Assembly (NCBI GenBank): GCA_030262895.1
Contig: JAJSZW010000020.1
Span: 1 to 38,693 of the forward strand
From: Deltaproteobacteria bacterium
Lineage (GTDB): Bacteria; Desulfobacterota; Desulfobacteria; Desulfobacterales; ETH-SRB1
Length of the DNA: 38,693 nt
Direction of reading: 5' to 3'
A program made the translations under genes and the position numbers. Under the pieces are notes generated by a model that saw only the letters and a program-made list of their open reading frames with translations, was not told the DNA's origin and searched no databases. Below, one piece after another: positions 23,947-32,844 of the stretch. How positions within the stretch are numbered: position 1 is the first letter of the stretch; each line of letters opens with the position of its first letter.

Positions 23947-26900
23947 GCATACTTTTTTCTATAAAGAGAGAAGTATGTAACAGGGACTATTATAAGCGTA
24001 AAAATTGTGGATGCACAAAGTCCAAAAATCAGAGCCCAGGCAAGGCCTGAGAAAACCGGATCCAGTGTAATGGGCCAGGCGCCAATCGCGGTTGTGCAAG
24101 CGGTAAGTAATATAGGACGCATCCTGATTGCTCCACTTCGGAGAATAGCTTCTTTAAAAGGTATGCCTTCATTAAGAGCGTTTTTAATAAAATCAATCAG
24201 AACAAGGGAGTTCCTTATTACAATTCCACCAAGAGCTATCATGCCTATCATGCTTGTTGCGGTAAAAAAGACAGGGTTGAAGAAGCCGCCCACCTGTTCT
24301 CCGGTGAAAATATTCAGCAGCCAGAAGCCAGGCATAATGCCCAAAAGCGTAAGTGGTATTGACATCATAATCAATACCGGCATGGAAAATGAATTAGTTT
24401 CCATTATAAGAAGAATATAGATTCCTATTAGAGCTGCCGCAAATGCTATGCCCATATCTCTGAATACCCTGAGAGTTATCTTCCATTCGCCTTCACCTGC
24501 CCATTTTACTCTGATTCCAGGAGGAGGAGGGTTGTCAAGTTTAAGTTTTTTCTGCATATCAAGAACAGCTTCGCCGGGAGCTCTGCCTGCCATTTCTCCC
24601 GTCACATATACCACGCGTTCAAGGTTTTTATGATAAACAGGCTGGTCTTCAGGGATGTGAACTATCTTTACAAGTTCCGCCAGAGAAACCATCTTGCCTG
24701 TATTTGTTTTGAGCGGTATTTGTGATAAAGAAGTAATCCCCGATCTATTTTTTCTCGGTAAAATTGTTTTTATGCCCAGAGGCTGCCTTTCTTCAGGAGT
24801 ATGTATTGTGGCAGGGGCAGCACCTCCTATCGCTATTTTCAAAGTTTGAATAATTTCATTCGTGGAGACTCCGTGAAGAGCAGCCTTTTCCTTGTCAATA
24901 ATAAAATCTATCTTGTTGCGCACGGTTTCAACTGTGTCGTCAATATCCACTACAAAAGGCTCTGCTGCCATTAAATTCTTTATATGTTCTGCTCCTTTTA
25001 TGATTTGATCATAAGAACGGTCAGGGGAACCATAGATTTCAGCCACAATTGTCGAAAGCACAGGGGGACCGGGGGGGACTTCAACAATTTTGATTACTGC
25101 ATTGTTTGCTTTTGCAATGTCTTCGAGTTCCTTTCTAAGCCGGAGAACAATAGCATGGCTTTGTTGCTTCCGTTTATTTTTTTCAGCGAGATTTATACGT
25201 ATATCTGCAAGGTGGCTTCCTTTCCTCAGGTAATAGTGACGAACCATGCCGTTGAAATCCATGGGAGACGAATTTCCTACATAGGACACAAAGCTGGTAA
25301 TTTCAGGGATTTCCCTAAAAAAGTCTTCAAAGGACTGTACAACAGTATTGGTGGTTTCAAGTGTAGTTCCTTCCGGCATGTCAATAACTATCTGGAATTC
25401 ATTTTTGTTATCAAAAGGAAGTATTTTCAAGGGCACGAGTCGGAAAACAGCAAGACCTATAGATACTAAAAGGAGAAAAATAATAGCAGCCAGAAGCATG
25501 TATCTTTTGCTTTTTGATTTGAGAAAAGGAGATACAATTTTGCGGTAGATTTGCCCGATCCATACATTTATACCTTTATCATGATTTGTCTGCTTTATCT
25601 GATTTGTTTGGGAGTCGGTCATCTTGCGGATATTCATGTTTTTCAGCAGCAGGTGCGTTAACCACGGCACAATGGTAAGCGCACAGAGAGTTGAAAATGT
25701 TACTGTAAGGGGAACATTTGCTGCCATTGGAGCCATGTATGGCCCCATCATTCCTGTAATGAAAAAGAGGGGTATAAATGAGATTATTATGGCGAGTGTG
25801 GACATTATTACCGGAGGAAGCACTTCATTAACGGCAAATAGCGTTGCTGAAAAGGCTTTACGCTTGCCCATTAAAACATGACGCTGTATGTTATCTACAT
25901 TTGTAATAGGATCATCAACTACAAGCCCCAGGGAGAGTATAAGAGCAAAAAGGGTAACCCTGTTAATTGTATATCCGAATAAATAATTGACAAAAAGAGC
26001 AAGAGAAAAGCTGACAGGTACGGCAAGTGCAACCACCAGCGCTTCACGCCATCCAAGAGTAATAGCTAAAAGTATAATAACGGAAATAACCGCAAAAGCC
26101 AGCGAACTTAAGAGTCCATTTACCTTTTGCCCGGCAGTTTTACCGTAGTTGCGAATTACTTCAACATTAACGCCATCGGGAATAGTGCTTTTTTTCAATT
26201 CTTCAAGCTTGACCAGAATATTTTCGGAGACTGTGACGGCATTGGTCCCTTTTTTTTTGGCAAGGGCGAGTGTGACGGCCGGGAATGAAAAGGGGGTATT
26301 TTCTTTATTGTGAGTTTTACGATAGAAATTTGAGTAACCGATTCTCAAGTAAGACTCTGATTCTTCCGGGCCGTCGAATATATTTGCAATATCGCGCAAA
26401 TATACCGGACGTCCATTGTGGACTCCAACCATAAGTGATGAAACTTCATTTGAAGATGAAAGGAAAGATTTGCTTGTTACTGTAACTTCTTTATTAAAGC
26501 GGGAAAATTTACCTGCTGTAACAGAAGCATCCGCTCCCTGAAGAGTTCTCTGTACTTCAAGTAAAGATACTCCAAGACCTGACATGCGTTCAGGTAAGAG
26601 TTCAACGCGTATCTCTCGTTTGCGGCCACCAACAATTTCAGCCCTTGAAATGTTCTTTACCTTTGAAAGCCTTGATAATACTTCCTCGCCGATTCTGCGA
26701 AGTTCATAATCATCATAACGATCTGAATAAAGACTTATATTTACAATGGGAACGTCGTCTATTTCTACTGGTTTTATCACCCATCCCTTAACAATCGGGG
26801 GAGCGGCGTCAATATTCATTGTAATCTTATTATGGAGTTTTACCAGCGAATTTTCCCTGTCTTCTCCTACATAAAATCTGACTGTAACGATTGCCATGTC

Positions 26901-27191
26901 CTCACGGGACATCGAATATACGTATTCAACGCCGTCAATCTGCCATAAAAGACGTTCCAGGGGCGTTGCAATAAGTTTTTCTATTTCCGTTGCATTTGAG
27001 CCGGGAGCATATACATAAACATCCGCCAGGGGAACTACTATCTGTGGTTCTTCTTCCTTGGGTGTGACGAGAATAGCTGAAATTCCGAGGCACAGGGATA
27101 AGATCAGCAGGATGATTGAGAGATGTGAGGAAATAGATTTTCTGACAATACGTGCGATAAAACCGCTCGGGGCAGATTCGTTTTCCGGCAT
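23943..27191 (-). CDS. RND efflux pump, inner-membrane permease
   Basis: A 1082-residue protein with the RND plan of two repeats of one helix, a large periplasmic loop and five to six helices. N-terminal ARIVRKSISSHLSIILLILSLCLGISAIL is helix 1 and TPKEEEPQIVVPLADVYVYAPGSNATEIEKLIATPLERLL is the first porter subdomain. TM4 carries LSLGLVVDDPITNVDNIQRH, with the proton-relay aspartate pair. The second half repeats the pattern (VSIGLAVFRLVPLKILPFDNKNEFQIVIDMPEGTTLE) and ends GLCASTIFTLIIVPVTYFSLYRKK. It is closer to the HAE1/multidrug-type than to metal pumps, but substrate is not readable. It follows the adaptor by 4 bp. The stop lies in a family B repeat. Confidence 0.93.
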   Translation of the reverse strand: MPENESAPSGFIARIVRKSISSHLSIILLILSLCLGISAILVTPKEEEPQIVVPLADVYVYAPGSNATEIEKLIATPLERLLWQIDGVEYVYSMSREDMAIVTVRFYVGEDRENSLVKLHNKITMNIDAAPPIVKGWVIKPVEIDDVPIVNISLYSDRYDDYELRRIGEEVLSRLSKVKNISRAEIVGGRKREIRVELLPERMSGLGVSLLEVQRTLQGADASVTAGKFSRFNKEVTVTSKSFLSSSNEVSSLMVGVHNGRPVYLRDIANIFDGPEESESYLRIGYSNFYRKTHNKENTPFSFPAVTLALAKKKGTNAVTVSENILVKLEELKKSTIPDGVNVEVIRNYGKTAGQKVNGLLSSLAFAVISVIILLAITLGWREALVVALAVPVSFSLALFVNYLFGYTINRVTLFALILSLGLVVDDPITNVDNIQRHVLMGKRKAFSATLFAVNEVLPPVIMSTLAIIISFIPLFFITGMMGPYMAPMAANVPLTVTFSTLCALTIVPWLTHLLLKNMNIRKMTDSQTNQIKQTNHDKGINVWIGQIYRKIVSPFLKSKSKRYMLLAAIIFLLLVSIGLAVFRLVPLKILPFDNKNEFQIVIDMPEGTTLETTNTVVQSFEDFFREIPEITSFVSYVGNSSPMDFNGMVRHYYLRKGSHLADIRINLAEKNKRKQQSHAIVLRLRKELEDIAKANNAVIKIVEVPPGPPVLSTIVAEIYGSPDRSYDQIIKGAEHIKNLMAAEPFVVDIDDTVETVRNKIDFIIDKEKAALHGVSTNEIIQTLKIAIGGAAPATIHTPEERQPLGIKTILPRKNRSGITSLSQIPLKTNTGKMVSLAELVKIVHIPEDQPVYHKNLERVVYVTGEMAGRAPGEAVLDMQKKLKLDNPPPPGIRVKWAGEGEWKITLRVFRDMGIAFAAALIGIYILLIMETNSFSMPVLIMMSIPLTLLGIMPGFWLLNIFTGEQVGGFFNPVFFTATSMIGMIALGGIVIRNSLVLIDFIKNALNEGIPFKEAILRSGAIRMRPILLTACTTAIGAWPITLDPVFSGLAWALIFGLCASTIFTLIIVPVTYFSLYRKKYA

Positions 27192-27195
27192 TAAG

Positions 27196-28335
27196 TTATT
27201 CCTCCCAGCCTATTGTCTCATCTCCTGACAGTCCGGAGAGAACTTCGACCTTATCACCAAAAGTTTTGCCGGTTTTAATAAAACGTGTCTTCCAGGAATT
27301 ATTTTCCTTTACTGTAACCAGTTCAAGCTGTCCTATATTACGAACGGCAATTTTTGGTATAACAACAACCTGGAGGTCTTTAACAGGGATGTGCAGTTTT
27401 CCGAACATGCCGGGATATATTCCGGATATACGCGGCAATAATGCCTTTACAAGAAAAGTTCGTGTTTGCGGATCAGCATAAGGGATAATCTCCTCAACCA
27501 TTGCCGTCGCTGTTTCATTCAAAGTATTTATTGTTACTTTAAGAGATGTTCCGGGCTGAATCTTTCTGATCAGTCCTTCACGTACATATGCTTCAAGCCT
27601 GAGCGAGCCGGTAGTTTGCAGTATAATTAAAGGCTTCCCGGGCAGGGCTAAATCTCCTTGTTCAACAAGACGTTCTAAAACCTTACCGCTTTCAGGTGCT
27701 CTTATCTCTGTGTATCCAAGTGCTATTCCAGCCTCCTTTACGATTTCTTCCGCCTGTTTTATTCCGGATTCTGAAGCTGACAAAGCTTCTTTAGCTCTAT
27801 TTAAAGTCGCCTTTGCCTGAAGGTATGCTGATTCGGCTTTTTCCATATCTTGAGGGGTAGCTGCCTGGGATTCAAAATAAATTTTTGTACGTTTATAATC
27901 AGATTCAGCTTCTGTAAATGCCGCCCCGGCGGCTATTATTGTCTGTTTTGCCTGTTTTTTCCCTGATATGGCTGTTTTTAAGGTTTGTTTTGCCTGATCA
28001 AGACGTGAAATCAACTGTCTGTTATCTAAAGATATTAAAACCTGACTTTTAAAAACCTTGTCGCCGGGTCTGACCTTGACATCAAGAACTTGTGCGGTAA
28101 CCTGGGATTCAATACTCGCTTCTGTAACAGGGCGCACTGTTCCAACAGCTTCATAGCATTCTGTTATAGTCTGGACGGATGCCTGCCCAATTTTTTTCGG
28201 TGTTCCATAATTTTTTGATGCAGCCTGAAACTTGCCCGGCGCAATTTTTGTGCTTGAAATGAATCTAACAGCAAAGAAAACTAAAATTAAACTAACGGAA
28301 CACAACAATATTATTATAATTTTTTTGTTTTTCAT
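27196..28335 (-). CDS. RND efflux periplasmic adaptor (membrane-fusion protein)
   Basis: A 379-residue adaptor. One N-terminal membrane anchor (KIIIILLCSVSLILVFFAV) is followed by the lipoyl half RPVTEASIESQVTAQVLDVKVRPGDKVFKSQVLISLD. A long alpha-helical hairpin comes next (SRLDQAKQTLKTAISGKKQAKQTI to KQAEEIVKEAGIALGYTEIRAP), then the second lipoyl half PESGKVLERLVEQGDLALPGKPLIIL and beta-barrel/proximal domains (YPGMFGKLHIPV). It docks the pump onto the TolC-like channel. Its ATG overlaps the channel gene's stop by 4 bp, confirming the operon. Confidence 0.92.
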   Translation of the reverse strand: MKNKKIIIILLCSVSLILVFFAVRFISSTKIAPGKFQAASKNYGTPKKIGQASVQTITECYEAVGTVRPVTEASIESQVTAQVLDVKVRPGDKVFKSQVLISLDNRQLISRLDQAKQTLKTAISGKKQAKQTIIAAGAAFTEAESDYKRTKIYFESQAATPQDMEKAESAYLQAKATLNRAKEALSASESGIKQAEEIVKEAGIALGYTEIRAPESGKVLERLVEQGDLALPGKPLIILQTTGSLRLEAYVREGLIRKIQPGTSLKVTINTLNETATAMVEEIIPYADPQTRTFLVKALLPRISGIYPGMFGKLHIPVKDLQVVVIPKIAVRNIGQLELVTVKENNSWKTRFIKTGKTFGDKVEVLSGLSGDETIGWEE

Positions 28336-29816
28336 GGTGTGATTTTATCCACCTTCCCCCAGTAACCTACCGCTCTGCCAATATCCGCGAGTGCCTTTTC
28401 CCTGTCATAATAAGCTGCTGTGGTTCTGGTTTTTGCTCGATTAAACGCAAGCTCGGCTTCAAAGTATCGTGTTATGGTAGCAGCGCCGCCTTCATATTGT
28501 TTTCTGACAAGCTTAAAAGATTCTTCAGCCATGGCCACGCTTCTTTCCGCTACATCGAGCCTGGCCTTTGCTTCCGCCAGTTTCAGGTAGGCATTTTTAA
28601 CATCAAGCTTTACAGATAGTCTGGTTTTGAGATCTGCTGCCAGCATTTCTTCAAGCCCGGCTTTTGCTTTTTCCTCTTCTGCTTTTGTGCTGAAACCCGT
28701 GAATATGTCCCAGTTAAAAATGACTGCCGCAGTCCAGTTGTCTCTTGAGTCATTGTAGGCCATTTCAGGATCATCAACATAGTATTTGCTTTGCAGATCA
28801 ACTCTGGGCAGATATTCTGCACGAGATAGATCGAGAGCTATTCTGCTCTGTATAACCTGCTCCTTTATTTTATTTACTTCTGACCTGTTTTCAAGGGCAT
28901 AGGCAACACCGGCAATGTATTCATTTGGTAAGGGGATTTCGCGGCTTTCTATTTTTTTAACTCTGATTTCAGCTTCAGGACTTACACCGAGAATACCGGC
29001 AAAAGCAGCTAAAGTCGTTTTTAGCCTGTTTTCACTTAGGAGCACATCTTCCCTGGCTTGAGCAAGACGGACCTCCAGGGATAATATGTCTGATTTTAGA
29101 ACGCCTCCGGCTCTGAATCTCACATTCATTAGACGCAGTTGCGACTTAACGGTTGATACGGAGTCCCTGGTAATTTTAATGTATTCTTTTGCGGCAAGAG
29201 CGTTATAGTATGTATGTATTACTGAGGCAACAAGGGAGTTTTCTACGCTTTGTCCGTCTATCTGAGAAATAGAGAAATCGGTTTCAGCGATTTTTTTATT
29301 TAAAATATCTCGTCCGCCATTAAATATATTTATTCCTGCTTTAATTCCGGTCTCATAATTTTCATACCAGCCGGGAGAGTTAAAATCTGTATTTGCAGGC
29401 AGCAGTCTCTGGTCAATCTTTTTGAAAAGATATCCTGATGGTGCATCCCCCTGAGAATATTGCGTATAAAATCCAAGAAAGGGGAAAAAGTCAGCATTTG
29501 CCTTTTTGATCATAGCTTCTGCCTGTTTTATGCGGGCAACGGCAATCTTGTTATCAGGATTATTTGCAAGAGCAATTTGAATTGCATCGTTCAAAGAGAC
29601 AGGTTCTTGTAAAGCACAGGTATATTGTCCGGTTTTTGAAACTTTTGTTGAAAACGCATCATCGCATATTACTTTTGCATATTCCTGCCTGATGCTTTCG
29701 TAAGTGTATTTGTCATGAGAAAAACAACCGCAGGTTATAAGAAGGAAAGATAAGATAATGACGATTTGAATTTTATTTGCTTTTGATACCATATGGATTG
29801 TCGGTACATAGCGCAT
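28332..29816 (-). CDS. TolC/NodT-type outer-membrane efflux lipoprotein
   Basis: A 494-residue outer-membrane factor. The signal segment IQIVIILSFLLITCGCFSH has a lipobox-like LLITC or ITCGC, as in NodT-type channels. Two OEP repeats follow: ISLNDAIQIALANNPDNKIAVARIKQAEAMIKKANADFFP (with VSLND at the start) and, after RVKKIESREIPLPNEYIAGVAYALENRSEVNK, the second with SRAEYLPRVDLQSKYYVDD. Long coiled-coil helices (SVAMAEESFKLVRKQYEGGAATITRYFEAELAFNRAKTRT) form the tunnel. ATG 29816 is used; ATG 29792 is an alternative, and neither has a strong ribosome site. It is the first gene of the tripartite operon. Between 29817 and 29957 only a 7-bp-stem hairpin (GGCAACacaGTTGCC) is seen. Confidence 0.9.
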   Translation of the reverse strand: MRYVPTIHMVSKANKIQIVIILSFLLITCGCFSHDKYTYESIRQEYAKVICDDAFSTKVSKTGQYTCALQEPVSLNDAIQIALANNPDNKIAVARIKQAEAMIKKANADFFPFLGFYTQYSQGDAPSGYLFKKIDQRLLPANTDFNSPGWYENYETGIKAGINIFNGGRDILNKKIAETDFSISQIDGQSVENSLVASVIHTYYNALAAKEYIKITRDSVSTVKSQLRLMNVRFRAGGVLKSDILSLEVRLAQAREDVLLSENRLKTTLAAFAGILGVSPEAEIRVKKIESREIPLPNEYIAGVAYALENRSEVNKIKEQVIQSRIALDLSRAEYLPRVDLQSKYYVDDPEMAYNDSRDNWTAAVIFNWDIFTGFSTKAEEEKAKAGLEEMLAADLKTRLSVKLDVKNAYLKLAEAKARLDVAERSVAMAEESFKLVRKQYEGGAATITRYFEAELAFNRAKTRTTAAYYDREKALADIGRAVGYWGKVDKITP

Positions 29817-29957
29817 GTCATGAATTACTGGTGGTTAAAAAGGACGAGCAAATTATAAATTTCTATTGGCTTCTGATGTAACTTTTCAAAAACTTGGGGT
29901 ATTTGTTGCCCTCCGTTGTTCCGGCAACACAGTTGCCGTTGTTGTAAGTATGGTTAT

Positions 29958-30197
29958 CTATGCTCGTTCATATGCTTTTAGGAAATCACCCCGGCTTATA
30001 TTTGTTTGTGTGCAAATAGTTCGCAATGTGGAACTTTTCAGCTTGGGATGATTTGGCATAGTCAATGGAGTTTTTGTTCCATCTGAGTTTTCTCTGACCA
30101 TCGCAATATGTTCACGTTCTCTCACAAGTTCAAAGCCAAGTCGTTTTAATGCCTTAATCACTCTTGATTTCGGAGCATCAACAGGGAATTTAGACAT
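29958..30197 (-). CDS. hicA: HicA-family mRNA interferase toxin
   Basis: A 79-residue toxin with the HicA dsRBD-like fold: SRVIKALKRLGFELVREREHIAMVRENSDGTKTPLTMPNHPKLKSSTLRTICTQTNIS. The catalytic histidine is in REREHIAM, and the MPNHP-x-L-x3-TLR stretch is family-typical. HicA cleaves mRNA independently of the ribosome. ATG 30197 overlaps the end of the hicB-like gene by 8 bp; a longer frame from 30224 would overlap further. All expected residues are present. Confidence 0.9.
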   Translation of the reverse strand: MSKFPVDAPKSRVIKALKRLGFELVREREHIAMVRENSDGTKTPLTMPNHPKLKSSTLRTICTQTNISRGDFLKAYERA

Positions 30198-30423
30198 TGA
30201 CTGATACTCCAGCCTCAGCCACAAATGCTTCTAAAATTGGTTCATCCACTTCAAAAGCTTCGTCTCCAAATGTTTCAATATGAAACTGGATTGCAGATTT
30301 TACACTTGTTAAGGCTTCTTCGTACGTATCACCTTCACTTACTACCACGCCTTTCAAGCCAAGTGGATATGCAACATAACCAGCAGAATGTTTTTCTACA
30401 ATAATTTTAAATTGTTTGTTCAT
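30190..30423 (-). CDS. hicB: HicB-family antitoxin
   Basis: A 77-residue protein with the partial RNase-H-like fold of HicB: FKIIVEKHSAGYVAYPLGLKGVVVSEGDTYEEALTSVKSAIQFHIETFGDE. It lacks a C-terminal DNA-binding domain, so it may rely on another factor for autoregulation. It is encoded upstream of the toxin, the less common order for HicAB, and overlaps it. The start ATG 30423 has GGAG at about 7 nt. Confidence 0.88.
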   Translation of the reverse strand: MNKQFKIIVEKHSAGYVAYPLGLKGVVVSEGDTYEEALTSVKSAIQFHIETFGDEAFEVDEPILEAFVAEAGVSVNV

Positions 30424-30508
30424 ATTAAATCTCCATTAATTCTATTTCCGGATAGTAGAGTAGAACCTCAGTGCAATTGATCTTAAACAATAATCAACTT
30501 TTCCTTTT

Positions 30509-31501
30509 TCAAGTTTCAAGCCGTGAACGGCTACCAAAATCTTTTATCAGGCTAACAACTCTGTTTTCGATTTCATCCCTGATATTACGCATAAAATCAA
30601 TTGGTTTTCCTGCCGGATCAGGCAGATTCCAGTCCTCTATTTTAACCCCGGGCATAAAAGCACATTCCTCACCACAACCCATAGTAATAATAATATCCGG
30701 CTTAACTTCAGCAACTGCCTTTTCAATTGATTTAGGATTGCGAAAAGCCATATCCAGCCCCTTTTCGCTCATCGCTTCGACCATTAATGGATTGATTATA
30801 CCGGCAGGACTGCTTCCTCCGCTTATAACTTCAAATTTATCGCCCGCAAGGTGCTGGGCGAAAGCCCCGGCTATCTGACTGCGGCATGCATTTTCCCGGC
30901 AGGCAAATAGAATTTTTTTTCTTCCGAGAAACGGTTTTATAAGATGGCTTGCTTTTTCTTTTACATCATTTAGGACAGAAGGATGTTTTTGCAGATCTCC
31001 TGGATTCTCAATCTGTCTGTATGTCAGGCTTCCTTCCAGGCTTGCACCAACTGCGTCTAAGAAATATTTTATCGTAAGAGTAAGGCCTTCAAACAGATTT
31101 TTACCTCTGGTAGCCCCTAGTGCGAGAAGAAATCCGCGCCTATATTTTTGTCCTGGATCATTAAGCTTTAATTTATATCTTCTTGCCCAAAGCGCCTGGC
31201 TTCTGTCTATGAGCGCTTTCAGTTGTGCAGGAGCGCTATAGAAAAAGATAGGGGTGGCGGCTACTATAATGTCGGCCTGGCGCAACAGCGGATAAATCTC
31301 AGAATTCATGTCATCATCAATTGGACAAAATCCTTTGTTTTCACAGACGGAATATTCTTTACAAGGGATAATATTTTTCTTATCCGCCTCAATAACTTTT
31401 ATCTGCGCCCCTGATTTTTCTAATTCATTCATGAAAGCTGAAAGCAGATAACTCGTATTGCCGTTTTTTCGAGGGCTTCCCTGTAATCCAAGCGCCAGCA
31501 T
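30509..31501 (-). CDS. Fusion: NADPH-dependent FMN reductase + low-molecular-weight phosphatase/arsenate reductase
   Basis: A 330-residue fusion. Residues 1-190 are a flavodoxin-like FMN reductase (LALGLQGSPRKNGNTSYLLSAF, the P-loop for FMN; ADIIVAATPIFFYSAPAQLKALIDRSQALW). Residues 195-325 are a LMW-phosphatase/ArsC domain: KILFACRENACRSQIAGAFAQ contains C-x5-R, and LPDPAGKPID carries the general-acid aspartate. The flavin half could supply electrons to the phosphatase half for arsenate reduction. The last residues, GSRSRLET, are encoded by the family C repeat at 30514-30534, so the natural tail has been replaced. A rubredoxin-like gene lies 5 bp upstream and could be an electron carrier. 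Confidence 0.82.
   Translation of the reverse strand: MLALGLQGSPRKNGNTSYLLSAFMNELEKSGAQIKVIEADKKNIIPCKEYSVCENKGFCPIDDDMNSEIYPLLRQADIIVAATPIFFYSAPAQLKALIDRSQALWARRYKLKLNDPGQKYRRGFLLALGATRGKNLFEGLTLTIKYFLDAVGASLEGSLTYRQIENPGDLQKHPSVLNDVKEKASHLIKPFLGRKKILFACRENACRSQIAGAFAQHLAGDKFEVISGGSSPAGIINPLMVEAMSEKGLDMAFRNPKSIEKAVAEVKPDIIITMGCGEECAFMPGVKIEDWNLPDPAGKPIDFMRNIRDEIENRVVSLIKDFGSRSRLET
30514..30534 (-). repeat. Family C palindromic repeat, copy 2
   Basis: Identical over 21 bp to the copies at 21635-21655 and 35114-35134. The core AGCCGTTCACGGCT is a self-complementary hairpin. It contributes the C-terminal codons and stop of the FMN-reductase/ArsC fusion. Confidence 0.7.
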
Positions 31502-31506
31502 GATGT

Positions 31507-31662
31507 TTAACCGATTCTCTTGTCAACACCTTCAGATTTGCAATCAGGCGTGTAACAGGTGGTGTCCAGAAATTCGCATTTCTTTTTGCATGATGGGCAT
31601 TGTTCGGGCGGAGTTTCAGTTTCTAATGAATATCCGCAATTACTGCATTTCCAGCTTGGCAT
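31507..31662 (-). CDS. Rubredoxin-like small protein
   Basis: A 51-residue protein, MPSWKCSNCGYSLETETPPE followed by QCPSCKKKCEFLDTTCYTPDC. CSNC and CPSC are the two Cys pairs of rubredoxin-type knuckles, and the KKKCEFLDTTCYTPDC tail is the form found in rubredoxin-like proteins of sulfate reducers. It probably binds one iron atom and transfers electrons. ATG 31662 is chosen over the in-frame ATG at 31752 because GAGGT lies 7 nt upstream. It is co-oriented with the FMN-reductase/ArsC fusion 5 bp downstream, which fits a shared redox function. Confidence 0.8.
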   Translation of the reverse strand: MPSWKCSNCGYSLETETPPEQCPSCKKKCEFLDTTCYTPDCKSEGVDKRIG

Positions 31663-31835
31663 GGCGATTACCTCATCAGTAAACTTTTTTGTAATTTCAG
31701 GTGGAACTTTAATAAAACAGCTTTGGAGTTTCAGCAAGAGACAGGATAACAAATTTTATTTGCATATATATTGCTTTTCGCTTAATATTTTCAGCAAAAA
31801 TATTCGTAAGACTTTAGCTTTTTGAAAATATATCC

Positions 31836-32033
31836 GCTTCAGGTATAATACATTCAAACCATGAAAAACTCACGCATAAGATATCGTAAAGAAAGAATCG
31901 GCCATAACTATAAAGAAATTTTAGTAATTGAGCAAACAGCCAGACAAAGAATGTTATTTTATAAAGGATTCTTTCTTAACGATATCTAATACACTCAGAC
32001 AGTTTCCTGTTTTGAATGTATTATACCTGAAGC
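31836..32033. repeat. 198-bp MITE-like element with nested inverted repeats (family D)
   Basis: The outer ends, CTTCAGGTATAATACATTCA (from 31837) and TGAATGTATTATACCTGAAG (to 32032), are perfect complements (23 bp with the next bases). A second pair inside, GATATCGTAAAGAAAGAATC (31880-31899) and GATTCTTTCTTAACGATATC (31967-31986), matches at 19 of 20. It lies between the rubredoxin-like gene and the HD-domain gene on opposite strands. It encloses a 42-codon ORF. The rest of the 31663-32134 gap is AT-rich with no gene. Confidence 0.75.
31861..31989 (+). other. Small ORF (42 codons) inside the family D element
   Basis: ATG 31861 opens MKNSRIRYRKERIGHNYKEI and continues LVIEQTARQRMLFYKGFFLNDI before a stop. 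The peptide is basic at the front and hydrophobic near the end. There is no ribosome site. It spans both inner repeat arms, so it may be a by-product of the palindrome. Conservation of the frame in other copies would decide. Confidence 0.25.
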
Positions 32034-32134
32034 TCATATGCAATCGGTTTGTTTCATAAAAATAGAGTGTTATAAATTGTTACCACAATCAATATTAAAA
32101 ATAAAGCGGTATTTAGTGCTTGGAGGCAGCTAAA

Positions 32135-32839
32135 ATGAGGAAACCTGATTCAGCGAGAAGGATTAAATCGGAAATTAATGATAGGTGTCAGGCTGCCTCA
32201 AGTTTTTTTGTCGAGAATATAAAATTACTTGCAAAAAAAATGTTTGATGGCGCAAATGGCAGCCACGACTGGGATCATACCAAGCGGGTATGTACGTTAA
32301 GCAAGCATATTGGAGCAGCAGAAGGATCTGACATGGATGTATTGCTTATTGCAACCTATTTGCATGATATTGGAAGATATTTTCAGGATGAATCTGCCGG
32401 CGCGGTTTGCCATGCTGAAAAAGGCGCGCAGATGGCATGGCCTATTATAAAGGATCTTCCCCTTTCAGAAAGTCAGAAGGAAAATATTATCCATTGTATA
32501 AGATCTCATAGATTTCGTGGGAATCATGCGCCGAATACACCGGAAGCAAAGGTTTTATTCGATGCAGACAAGCTTGATGCGATTGGCGCTGTCGGCGTGG
32601 CAAGAGCATTTCTATTTGCCGGTGAAGTTGGTGCAAGGCTTCATAGCCCAGAGATCAGCGTAGAAGATTCCAGACCTTACTCAAAGGATGATACTGGTTA
32701 CAGGGAATTTATGGTAAAACTTTCCAGGATTAAAGACAAAATACAGACAAAAGAAGGGCGGAAAATGGCAGAAGAGCGCCACGATTTCATGGAGCGTTTT
32801 TTTAAACGGTTTTTAGAGGAATACGAAGGGGATAGGTAG
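32135..32839 (+). CDS. HD-domain phosphohydrolase
   Basis: A 234-residue protein with a metal-dependent HD domain: GSHDWDHTKRVCTLSKHIG provides the first H, LIATYLHDIGRYF the HD pair, and IRSHRFRGNHAPNTPEAKVLFDADKLDAIG the final D. The order H...HD...H...D matches the YedJ/YfbR-type small HD hydrolases of the COG1418 group that act on nucleotides or cyclic nucleotides. GGAGG lies 8 nt before ATG 32135, so an in-frame TTG at 32120 is rejected. It ends 5 bp before purH and is probably co-transcribed with it. Confidence 0.85.
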   Translation: MRKPDSARRIKSEINDRCQAASSFFVENIKLLAKKMFDGANGSHDWDHTKRVCTLSKHIGAAEGSDMDVLLIATYLHDIGRYFQDESAGAVCHAEKGAQMAWPIIKDLPLSESQKENIIHCIRSHRFRGNHAPNTPEAKVLFDADKLDAIGAVGVARAFLFAGEVGARLHSPEISVEDSRPYSKDDTGYREFMVKLSRIKDKIQTKEGRKMAEERHDFMERFFKRFLEEYEGDR

Positions 32840-32844
32840 TTATT

